The notes beneath the pieces are model-generated. The model had not been told where the DNA came from. It ran no database searches and was given only the letters and a program-made list of their open reading frames with translations. Source: Tubulanus polymorphus (taxonomy: Eukaryota > Nemertea > Palaeonemertea > Tubulaniformes > Tubulanidae). From it: a DNA stretch of 60,000 nt. The stretch spans positions 19,314,001-19,374,000 of the forward strand of contig NC_134025.1 of assembly GCF_964204645.1 (NCBI RefSeq), written 5' to 3'. Numbering within the stretch: position 1 is the stretch's first letter; the number at the start of each line of letters is the position of its first letter. The translations under genes were made by a program, and so were the position numbers. Shown piece after piece: positions 14,501-26,500 of this stretch.

Positions 14501-17500
14501 CTCTATCAATTATGCATCAAGTGGGAAAAAGGCCTTGATTAAACACTTATAGCCCAAACATATTAGAAATTACGACGAACAGAAACAAAATATGAAAATA
14601 ACATCTGCAAGTGGCGTCGTTGCTGTTGCCGCGCCTACTAATACAGGTCGAAAGATATTGTCAGAGCGGATAAGTAATGCTCAGGGAATGGTTATCGGGG
14701 TGATAGCAGCAAATAGTCTACCACTGTTTGTAGCTCCCGTTTTGATTGATTTGTCCAAGGAATTGGCCAAAGACCCGGAAGTCATGTCCAAAATTTCTAT
14801 GGACCGTACATCGTGTGGTTATAAACTTAACTACGGTGTCCATCGGTATATGCAGGATTCGACAGTCGAAAAATTAAAAGCCGCTCCGTTTTGTTTGAAC
14901 ATAGACGAGGCCAAGTCAAATACCAAAAAGTGTGTACTGGGTATATTGGCCAGTTACCGTAAAAACCGGCGTATAAGTCGAGTTTTTAACCCTTGATTTT
15001 ACCACTAAATTATTGACCTCGACTTATACGCCGAGTACAGTTTTCTACTAAGTATTTTCAGGTCACAAGAAATATTGATTCTACCAGATAAAAAAGACAG
15101 TGTTCATCTTCTCACTGCTATAACAGTTTCAATAATTATTCATGATAAATAAAGCTATTTAATGAAAAAAACCTCTTTCATTTTGACACGGCTTCATTTA
15201 AAACGATGTATTCATATATGCGCGCTCATAGCAGCGCTTAATACATTAGGCTATATATAGGCTATATATAGAGTGTGACTCACACTACTGTATCACTGTA
15301 TGGTAGTGTATTATACCCGAGTGTGTGTGTAACAGTCTATTGATTAACACACAGCAGCAATCAGGCCAATGCACAGTGGCGTGCGTGAAGGCACACATCG
15401 TTATCAAAACAAACTATTCAATACAATGATACTAGTAATTATTCTTCTAAAAGAAGGGACTCGACTTATAAGCATATAAGGATATATGTTAAAATCATGA
15501 AATGTAGATCTAAAAATCGACCTCGACTTATACGCCGCGTAGACTTATACGCCGGTTTTTACGGTATTTTTCCGTCCAGGATGGAAAAGTCGTGATTGAG
15601 CATTTGGACGCACTTAGCTTGATATCCGTTAACACAGCTTCGATTCTTGGTGGTTTAGACAGCTTGTTTGAACTAGGGATCCAGGGACACCATGCCCACT
15701 TGGGAAGTGGTTTCAAATGCTCAACAATATAACAATTTCAATATTCAACGCCCTCTGGTGACCATATACAAAAATCAATGACCTTGAAACTCAATACAAT
15801 CATAAAACATGTCAGCAGCTACGATTTTGTAATTGATTGTGATAACAAAAAATGCCTCGTTACCAATTTAATATGAAAATACTAAGTTATTCTACTATTC
15901 AACGCCCCCTGGTGACCATATTCAAAACCCAATAACCCTGTAACTCACCATATTCATAGAACATGTCATGAACTACAACTTTGCAATTGATCATGGTAAC
16001 AAAATATGCCTAGGTACCAATATAATAAGGAAATACCAGGTTATTCTACTATTCAACGCCCCCTGGTGACCATATATAATAACTAATTTCCTTAAAACTC
16101 ACCACAATCATAGATGATGTCATGAGCTACAACTTTGCAATTGATTGCGGTAACAAAATATGTATTGGTACAAATATAATATAGGAATACTAAGATATTG
16201 TATTATTCAACGCCCCCTGGTGGCCATATACAAAAAACAATGAACTTGAAACTCACCCCAATCATAGAACACGTTATACGCTACAACTTTCTAATTAATT
16301 GTTGTAACAAAATATGCTCAGGTAACAATATAATGTCGAAAAACTTTTTCCCACCTACGAATGAGTACGAATGACACCAAGATGGCCGCCAATTGCGTCA
16401 TAATTGGCGGATCAAAAATACCTGTCTCAGGTATAAAACATCCCTTTACAAAGAATACCCATCACAAATTGCAATGAGAAATGGCAAACCAGTCGGAAGC
16501 TACAGGACCTAGAATTCTGGCCAAAATTGACATTTTTGGGCACTAAAAAGGTCATAGGATGGCCATCTTGAGTCAGATGGACCCAATCTTTCTTATGCTG
16601 ATGAACCCTTGGTAGATTCAAATATAATCGAAAGATCAAGGTAATTGATCAAATCGTCTTCAATATTTCCCTCGTAAACTTCGAAAATGTGTAAAAAGTG
16701 CTGATTTTGGCGAACAACAATGGCTGCCAGTCGGCCATCTTGATTCTGATAGGCCAGTTTTTGGGCTGAAGATGTGTCTAGGGTAGATACATGTGTAAAC
16801 CAAATATCAAGACGTTACCTTGAAGCGTCTTCAAAACTTCCCAAAATAACTGGATTCCGTCTACGGACGGACAGACGACGGACGAAAAGTGAACGCAATA
16901 GCCCGCTGGGACTAAAGTCCCAAGTGGGCTAAAAACTGTCAATTTCCTCGAGCAACCTTCTTGCAATTCTTATGGATTCGTGCTCTGTGATGAGAGGTTC
17001 GAAAAATGGTCTCGAAGTTAAAATACGCCAGGAAAAGAATCCGTTGCTTCTTGATGTAGATGGGGACATCTGCCACCATCTGCATATTGCTGCGAAACAG
17101 TTTGCTAAACCATTTGAAGGAAATGTTGATGGACTTTTCAGTGACGTCCATAACGATTTTAAATGGTCTGCAGACCTCAATGACTGGCTCAAAGAGATTT
17201 GTTTCTTGTTAGATGTACCGTATACTGTTCCAGAAAGATTTGTCAGTCATAGATGGCTGTCGGCTTATGACTGCGCTATTTTTACGATTAAAATGTGGGA
17301 TGCCTTCGTAGTTTTCTACTACGCATTTTTAGCGTCTGAAACGGCCACATATACAGATATGATATTGAGTATGTTCCGTAAACGCGGCACTAGTGTAGAG
17401 GCAAGAGCTCGTATCAAATCCATTTGGGAAGAGTTGCGAATTAAAGCCAAAAAGCTGACCGACGATGGCAAACAGCGTAAGAAACGAATCGTCGATAAAT

Positions 17501-20500
17501 TATTGTTTAAGCCGAAGGAAGCGAAGTTAATCATCAACTTGTATATATCGGTTTATCCGTTGTTATCCAAGTACGTAAAGTTGTTCCAGGGATCGGATCC
17601 TCTCATTCATGTACTTCATGATAAAATTGAAGAACTGTTTAGAGAATTTCTATCATGTTTTGTGAAACAAGAAGAAATCATTGATGCAGACGTCAATCAG
17701 CTGAAATCCATGGATTTGGATGAAAGTAGCTCACGCTTACCGAGGAAAGAGTTTTTCGTTGGATGAAAAGAACACTAATGTAGTAAAAGACCACGGTCGT
17801 GACTCCGTGGTCACAGCGTTTCTGGCCAACACTGAGACGGCATATGTAGAGTGTGGAAAAACACTACAGAGGAAGTTACCATTACAAAACCAATTCCTAA
17901 TGGCAGTTTCAGCCATAGACCCGGCATGCCCAAAGCACCACGCCATGATGAATAGCCTCTTACAGCTGAAGAATTTGGTTGGTATTCTGGAAGAGTCGGA
18001 ACTTGAACAGTACGACCTTGAAGTGCGAAGGTAAATTAATTATACGTGTACATCTATAACTATTTTTACGTGAGCTTTGATGCCAATTTAAAAAGAAATA
18101 ATTTGTATCCTTGTCCTGGGTCTATGTATTTTTAATAGATGAGTATTCCCGATGTTTTTATTTTGAATGGTTTCTGGTTGACAAGTCTTTGCCGCTATAA
18201 TATAAATTATATTATAAGATCGATGAAAAAACTGGAAAACCAACTCTGAGAGCGGATGTATATATAATATATATAATAAGTTTATTTCTTCACTAAAGAG
18301 ATACAATACAGAAATACAGTCATCACTATTACATAAAAGAAAAGTTACAGAAAGTACTTCTACACTGTAAAGCGTAGTAAAGAAAAAGGACAAAAAGGGA
18401 CCCCAAAGGGGGGTATACTTTTAATGAAAAAAGCCTAATGCCCTGGCGGAATGGATGGACATGATGTTAAACACAAGTATGATAAGTATTAATACAATCC
18501 TATTATATGTCTTTTCAAATTCCGCTTGAATATATCGATGTTGGATGCTTGCTGAAGTTCAGTTGGAAGAGAATTCCAGACTCTAATACAATTAATGTTA
18601 GGAGAAAACATCCTGATATTGGTTCTGTAATAAGGTAAACGAAATTGATTAGAGTTACGGGTGTTGTGGGAATGAAGATCAGAAATACGAATTAAACTAT
18701 TGGACAATTTGACAGGCAGCAACACATGGACAGATTTATACATCAGTACAGAATTTTGGAACACATTGATGTCTTGAAGTTTGAGTTGATACGACTTTTT
18801 GAACAGTGGAGTAGTGTGTTCTAGAAAATTTACCCCACTAGCAATGCGAATAGCGCGTTTTTGAAGCAAAATAAGGGGTCGTAACCTAGTTACATAATTA
18901 GATGCCCAGACGATATTACAGTACTGTAGATACGGAAGGATGAAACCGTTGAATAACTTGATGAGCGCGGATCTAGGAAAAATACGTCGTGCTTTTCTTA
19001 ATACACCAATATTTCTGCTAACAATAGAGCACAGCTTGTTTATGTGGGAGTTCCATGTTAGGCTGTCGTCAATTATTACACCAAGGAATTTTGTTTCTCT
19101 GTTTCTAGTTATTGAAACATTACCCATTACAAGGTCGATATCATCAAGAATATTGATCTTTTTATGGAAAAGCATATAATTCGTTTTCAACAGATTAGCA
19201 GATAGCCTATTGGAGTTTAGCCAGTTAAACAGTTTAGTGAGCTCAACATTAGTATTTGATTGCAGTATATTCAGATCGGAATGAGAGTTAATGGCAGTCG
19301 TATCGTCAGCAAATAGTAAAAAGTTTAAATTACAAGAATAAACGATGTCATTAACAAACAAAATGAATAGCAAGGGCCCTAAGATGGAACCCTGAGGTAC
19401 CCCTATAGGAATGGGACTGACATCAGATAAATAGTTCTTGAACGACACTTGCTGTAAGCGGTTAGTGAGGTAGGATTTGAACCATGAATGAGCAACCCCT
19501 CGAATTCCGTAACTATACAACTTGTCTAATAATATAGAATGATCAATAGTGTCAAATGCTTTTTTTAAATCAAGCATGATACTAACAGTAAATTTTCCAT
19601 TATCTAGATTCTCAGTGATGTAATTAGTAAATGCGATTAAAGCATGTGACGTGGAGAGACCTTTTCGAAAACCGAATTGGTTACATGAGAGAATATTGTG
19701 TTTATCAATAAAAGAAGATAACCTGTTGCTAACAGCTTTTTCAAAAAGTTTTGAAAATGCTGGTAAAAGTGAAATGGGGCGGTAATTGGACACATTATTT
19801 ATAACACCGGATTTATAAACAGGGACTACCCTAGCCATTTTGATACCCGATGGGACAATACCAGTAACAAATGAATTGTTAATTACATGCATTAACGGTT
19901 TGCAAATATGCTCGATAGACTGTTTAAAAATAAACATAGGGATTTCATCCCATCCAGATGAAGTTTTGCCTATAAACTGTGAAACAATGTCATGAATTTC
20001 TATTTCAGTAACCGGAAACATAAAGAAATTATCAGATATGTTAGTTACATGTGTTTCCCTATTGGGTTCTGGTTGCGGTATATCGCTAGCAATAGAGGAG
20101 CCTATAGTACTAAAATAATCATTAAATAGATTAGCAATAGCTTTACAATTATTTATAACAGTACCACAGGAGTCTAATAAGGCAGATGGTAATTTTGGAG
20201 GGCCCTTCAAGGCTAAGGTCTTTTTAATGACGTTCCATGTATCCTTTACCTTGGATTTAGAAAAATCAATGCAAGAAGCGTAATACGAACGCTCTGCGAA
20301 TCTGAGTAAGTGTTTAAGCTTATTATTATATATAGTATACTCAGATTTATCGTCAGAGTTACGAGATTTCAAATACTTTTTATAGAGGGAATTCTTACGT
20401 TTAATCGATATAAGAAGCCCTGGAGTTAGCCACTTATGGTTATTTTCCTTATTTCGAGCCGAGGGTTGTTCACACAATTTGAGGGGAAAGAAATGATCGA

Positions 20501-23500
20501 ATAATTCTTTGTACATAGATAAAAACACGGTATATGAAGACTCAGGATTAGGGTCACCAAGCACTGGATCCCAGTCAGTTTTTGAAAGCGCATCACAAAA
20601 TAATAAAATAGATTTTTTAGGATAATGGCGCCTGAAAAAAGAGTCTCTAGTGGGTTGACAGGTAGTAATATCAGAAAATACGAAAACAGGCAAATGATCT
20701 GAAATGTCAAAGGTGAGTAAACCCGGTACATGTTTACTCAATGGTATGTCATTTGTGAAAATATTATCTATGACTGACTGAGAGTTTTCAGTTATTCGAG
20801 TGGGTTTATCATTTAGCGGTAGAAATGATAAGGAGCACATAGAATCAAAGAAATGTTGTACTCGGGAGTCTTCGTTATAGTCAAGGAGGTTTATATTGAA
20901 GTCACCCAGTATATAAAATTTACGATTACTAATCAAAGGCCAGGATTCAAGTTTATCAATAAATGATTGGTTAAAAGAGTTGATATCAGGACCCGTCCTG
21001 TATACAACGCCTACAACTACATTCTTAATTTCAATGAATAAAGATTCATATACATTATTACAAACACATAAATCAGTAAGGATTTTATATTGAATGTTAT
21101 TCTTTATATACAAACAGACACCACCACCATTGCTAAATGATCGGCTTTGAAATTCACAGTTATATCCGTCAAGGTGATATAGCGCATTATTGTTGTCATT
21201 TAACTTAGTCCACGTTTCAGTCACTGCTATAATATCGAATACATGACTTATAGATTTTAAGTTACTTTTTAATTGACTAAAGTTTTTATTAAGACTGCGA
21301 GAGTTAATATGAATTAAACTAAACTTTCGATTAATAGGGAGGAACTTTTCGTTGAAGTCAGCAGAGCAAAAGTACTGACTAGAAGAACAAGAAAATTCGG
21401 TATCTTCAGAAGTATCAAGTGCTATTTTTTTTTTATTTAATACTGGCTTTTTTTACAGACTGGCTTACGCTGGGCGAGGGCGTAGACCTGTCACTACGAT
21501 TTCGTTTTTTGCCTGATTTCGCAGGAGTCACAAACGTGTCACCATCATCCTCTCTGGTGATTGATGATAAAAAGTTATCAAGAAGGGCGTTTTTTCCGCT
21601 ACGACAAATATGGATACCCGAACTATCCGACATCGCGTAATACTGCTCGAGTACGGTGCCCTGTGGCTTGAAGACGCGGTTATTATCAATGAATGGTATT
21701 CCTTGTTGTTCGCATAGTCGCATAGTGTACGAATTTACGAGTTAATTACTTCGTTAATTTCATTTGATTTACTGCTATTTCCTCTCTTTGGGAGTATCGA
21801 CGACACATGAATTTTAGCGTTTCGGAAGCGTTCCATTGTTTTAGCGATCGAGGTTGAGGTATTGACCTTCACCGAGTCGGGATCCTTTTTGTGCCTGTTT
21901 ACATCGCACGTACCCAAATGGATAATTACGGTATCGATCTTGTCAGGGTCTAGGACTGGTTCGCATAGCGATATCAGGTGTTTCTCAAAGTTTTCAAAAC
22001 CTCCACCAGGTGCACAGACGACATGGAAATCCTCACCAAACTGGATGTCTCTGATATTGGAGTCTCCGATTACTATTTTAGTTTTTTCTACATTTTCTAT
22101 AGCAGGTTGCCTTTCAGTTTCAGTCATGTTGTCAGGTAACAAAATATTCGGATTTTCCGGGGGATTATGATCTGAACTATCGATCAGCACGGGGCAGTCG
22201 CGCTTGATGTGCTCGACTGAACCGCAGTTAAAGCATTTGCGCGGTTCAATTCTAGGCGGTTTGAGAGCGCAATGATATGACGAGTGATCAGTGCCACCAC
22301 AGTGCGTACAATTTGTACGATTCTCATCACAGTATAATCTTATATTAAAATCTCCAAACTTTGTGTACGTGGGGATAACTTCAGACACATCACACAATTG
22401 CAAATATCGAGTCCCAGTAAATATTTCTGTCCCTTTGATTTTCCCACGTTTGATAGATCCAGCAATATAGGTCCCATATTTGCTCATGAATGAAACGATC
22501 GTTCTGTCATCGAGTTCGATTGGCGCATCAACCACCTTAATCGAAACTACGTTTTTTGTGACATCATGAAGGGAAATGTCTGTGTCTTTGATTATGAGAG
22601 GACCACTACACAGAGCTCTTTTCGAATCGGCATCTTTAACAGTTATTATGCACTGTTTCGGTGTCAGTTGAATAGCCAAAATGTTACTCACATCAATCCG
22701 AACATTTATTCCATTAATAATATCCTGATGAGCCAGCTTTCCCCTATACTGGGATAAGTTAAAGGCTATAGATAAATCCCTGTTGATATTAGACATTGCT
22801 GCACTTATAATACACCGAAAATAAGATAAATTCTGAAGAGCACGGTCAGTGAACGTGTCCACTATCCGCCATTTTGTGGATAGTCTGGTGGGGAATGGTA
22901 GATCGGTCGAAGTATCCAACACTTTGCAAGATGGCAACTACTCTGTTGTCTATATTCCACGGACCACAGGTGAGTTTAACATTTAATTTCATTCCATGAA
23001 TAACTGCTATTAACAAAGTCATTGTACGAAATCTAATTCAATTTTATTTCTACCGTAGGTCGAGTCCAGCTTTAATGTTATGGGTGACATTTTACACAGC
23101 AAGGCCAGTAACACTAGTATACGCACGTATGCTGCCTATCAAGCAATAAAATTTCGCCTTCATTCTCGTGAAAAAACGGCAATAGAATTCTTCAGAAATG
23201 CTCCTCAGCTAGTTGCAACAAACATACAGAATTCTTCGCGGATTTACAGAAATGAGCTAAAAGAGCTAAAAGAGGCAAAAGAAAACAGAGAAAAACTACT
23301 CAAAATAAAGAGAAATCTCGAAACAAAAAAGACACAAAAAGCTAAATGCCAGGAAGCCGCAAAAAGAGCACGTGAAATACACATCAAAGCCCAGAAACGA
23401 AAAAGTAGGGCGAGAGTGTTGGAAGAACTGGCGAAAAAGCTGAAAAAGAACTAGCCTAACTGTAGGCCTACTTCTCGGACTTTCCGTTCATTTGTATTGT

Positions 23501-26500
23501 GTATTATCTTTTAGTTCAATAAATGTTCAGCTGGAATTTCTATCAAAATCGCTGAGGAATTATGGTGGGATTCGAATCTACAGTCTGTCGCTGTGATCCA
23601 ACTCGCGCTGACCAATCGGCATCCTTCTTACAGATGAGTCTTACTGTCTGTCACACATGCTCTTCGTGCAACGTTTTGGTCCGTAATTTCGTTAATAATC
23701 GGTTGATCTGTAAATATTATGCATCAATTTGTTCAGTAAGGAAATTGCATGCAGAAATAAATCATGAACTGGCATAGATTTGTTTGTGTTTTCTTCTATC
23801 AGCGATAGTTAACGCTCGCGTAATGCTGAAAAACGGCTTTTATGGCCCGTCACGTGGCGCCACCTACTGTATTTTGATATGCTAATGAGCAGGTGATTTT
23901 CAGCATAACGCGAGCGTATGCTGAGTAAACTATCGCTCATAAATGAAAACAAAAACAACTTTAGTGAAAATTGTTGTTTATTTCTGAATGCGCATTCCTC
24001 ACTGAACAAATTGATTGTCTATTTCCTGGTTAGAATTAGGAACATCGTTTTTATCCGAAATGCTCTAAAATCGCTCTCAGGGCAATGAAAATTCAAAATT
24101 TTTCTGGGGGAGGGCCCCCAAAACCCCCACGAGTGACTTCGCGCCTACGGCGCTCGTTTGATTGCAGCTTTCCTGCAATATGAGATGAGTTCCGGATTTT
24201 TGATAAAAATGAAATCACATCCCTGGGGATATCAAAACTAGATGAATCATTGAACACATCATACACAATAATTCGTTTTGTCATACACCTTGAGTATCAG
24301 GATTCGCACTAGAAATAATGAATATCAACTTCTTCAATCGTGCCATCATTTTGTTTGTGAAATAACGCGCACCAGTTGATCCACCTCGTTCAATGTTATG
24401 ACGTCATGATGGAAGTCAAAACTGGGTCAACACAAATTTTATGTAACCAAGTTTTTGAGGGGTTTCGTCTTTGAAAGCCCATAACTACTGAACAAAGCGT
24501 AGGATCTTGGCGATATTAAGGTCTATCGATGCAAATAGCATTGGATTTTCACATGTGTGATTTTGGACAGGTAAAGATGCTGCATAAAAAAAGGCGCTCA
24601 AATAAATCGAATTTTTGAAACTGGTAAATTTCTCAAAAAATATGAAACCCACAGCTTTCAACTTTGCGCACCATAAAGAAAAACCAATTAGGAAATATAT
24701 TTTTGCTTAATCCGTTAATTTCGCCCAGTAGTAGTGAAATTACAGGCTACTGAAATTGCGTTTGAGTGTGCTTAAAATAGATTTGAGCGTAGTGTATTAA
24801 GCATACGAATGATTATCGAGCGGCCAGACCGTTGACATAAGCTCGCTAACGCGAGCCACAAATATTGACCTCGCGACGAGTATAATAGTTCGCTGCTAAG
24901 TATTTTCAGGTCAAAAATGTTAATCAACAATGTTTTATTACAAATTCTACAAAACAGAAATTAACGCACATCTTCTGCTATAACAGTTTAAATGATTATT
25001 CATGATAAACAAAGATACCTTATCAAAAAAGACTTTCATTTGAATGCCACTTGAAACAATGCATTCATACGCCGCTATAGCGTGCATTACTTTCTGTATC
25101 ACTGTATTATAATAGTGTATACTATGCGAGTGTGTTCAGCACTTGCGCACGTGATTGGATATAGAAGGCAATCAAAACAACTAGTCAATGAAACGATTAC
25201 CGACTGCGGATGTATGTGAAATGTATTCTATCAAATTCTCACAAACTGAAATTCGTTCTACACTATTTTATCTTCCAGTAATTCCAAAAAAAAATTTCAG
25301 TCGGCACCTTTTTGACAGGGTGGGTGGGAAACCATAAACAGGTATATTTCTTTGGGCTAAGACAATGACGAGATAAATCCCAGCCAGGCCACTATTGACA
25401 CTGCCAAATTCCCGGAATTTCCTGTATATCCCAAAAACAGCCAATTACATTCGTGTGTATATGTCCCAATCAAGGACATTGCAATTTTATATGCAAGGGC
25501 TAAGATTTTTCCCACCAAAAACAGATTTTTTGAGAAATTTTAATTAGGCCGACCATGACATCAACGGAGGTTTGCCATGTCTTCAATCGCATCAATCATA
25601 AGTCGTTTAGGTCGAGAACCAATGAAACAAATGCTCACATTTAAAAAATGTACCGCGATTTTACATAATAGGCTCAATGTTTCAAGAAATGACAAGTAAT
25701 TCATCTTATAGATGGTTTATGCCTCATGTAGCACATCTAGAAAAGTCAAATAGAATTAGAATGCCCTAAGGAAACCGTTTAAGAAATCGAATGGTAGTCG
25801 AATTGCTAGTTGTTAAAGCTTACAAATTTGTGAATGATATTGCTGATATTTCAGTGTACATTGCTGTATATTGTGACACAACATCCTGCAAACTATGAGT
25901 AATACCAAAGTTTTCTGTAACGGGAACACTGCTCCTACTCACCTGCAATGCGACAACAACAGAATTGGAATGCGTTTGTACATGTCGACCATTCAAACCT
26001 TTCTGTGCTTTTGAAAGCTGAAAAAATTGAAACATATAATGTATTTTTTCTGAAAGTACTACAGTTCAACACTAAATCACTAAACAGTTCATGTCTTTTC
26101 CTAAGAAATTATGACTCACCTCCTGTAATTTGGCAATCTGTTTATTCAAGTCTCCAATATCTTGTTTTATTATATAAGTTAGTTCCTGTATGTCCATTGG
26201 CTTATCATCAAATATTGATTTCCTCTTAGCAACTAAAATAGAAAGTCACAAAGTCCCATCCAATTTCTCCTGGTTTTCACTGCAATAACACATATGGAGG
26301 GAATGATGGGAATGAAATAATCTTTTCACAGGAACGAAAAGTTTTTTCGAAAGAATGAAATATTCTACAGGACGACTTATTGCAAAACTCACCTAAATTA
26401 GACAAATATTTTATCCCCCAAATCCCAAAAATAAAGGCAATTAAAATTTCTTACTCAAGCGCTTGTCATTTTATATGGCAACTTTCCTAGTGTAAAGAAA

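Larger units (their letters stand above)
18262..22815 (-). mobile_element. Nearly complete LINE (non-LTR retrotransposon), CR1/L2-like
   Basis: Two ORFs on the minus strand: ORF1 (about 22796 to 21433) with zinc knuckles and an esterase-like domain, and ORF2 (about 21450 to 18489) with endonuclease and reverse transcriptase. The 3' UTR runs to an AT-rich tail near 18262. An ORF1 with an esterase-type domain is known from CR1/L2-group LINEs, so I infer that group. The 5' junction is approximate: hAT transposase coding sequence resumes by about 22850, so any ORF1 reading upstream of 22796 is antisense host text. I found no clear target-site duplication. Confidence 0.85.
14301..23454 (+). pseudogene. 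hAT-family transposase, split and inactivated
   Basis: Pieces of one hAT-type transposase lie in order: 14301-14956, 15565-15672, about 16933-18026, a possible exon near 18137-18259, about 22848-22969, and 23059-23454. Removing elements A and B rejoins the reading frame. Visible family features are a BED-like zinc finger (CRIC, about 14490-14560), LMDSCSVMRGSKNGLE, the hAT CxxH-like CHHLH, RWLS, and the C-terminal dimerisation block KYPTLCKMATTLLSI with VESSFNVMGDIL. A lysine-rich tail ends at TAG 23452-23454. Breaks include an in-frame TAG near 14550, a frameshift near 17725-17760, frame changes near 22850-22905, and the LINE. The exon at 22970 donates to 23059 in phase. It cannot encode an active enzyme. 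Confidence 0.8.
13709..24225 (+). mobile_element. 10.5 kb decayed hAT-type DNA transposon with nested insertions
   Basis: The left end reads CAGGGATGTGATTT at 13709. The right end, on the minus strand, reads CAGGGATGTGATTT from 24225 inward. Both ends are flanked by the same 6-bp direct repeat GGGATA (13703-13708 and 24226-24231). CAGGGATG ends are typical of hAT elements. Between the ends lies a split, decayed transposase (14301-23454), followed by AATAAA at 23518-23523. Element A, element B, a LINE and a small palindromic element have inserted into it. The 6-bp duplication is shorter than the usual 8 bp of hAT, but the 48584-49426 element in this window also has 6 bp. It sits in STX5 intron 5 in antisense orientation to STX5. 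Confidence 0.85.

Noticed and set aside
15749-16225. CRISPR-like array from regularly spaced repeats
   Set aside because: The 154-bp units are similar along their whole length, with no unique spacers, and the genome is eukaryotic; this is a tandem repeat inside a mobile element.
22796-22937. ORF1 start of the LINE at 22937 (47 extra codons)
   Set aside because: The complementary strand there encodes the hAT C-terminal block (KYPTLCKMATTLLS), so the extra frame is antisense host sequence and the likely ORF1 start is 22796.
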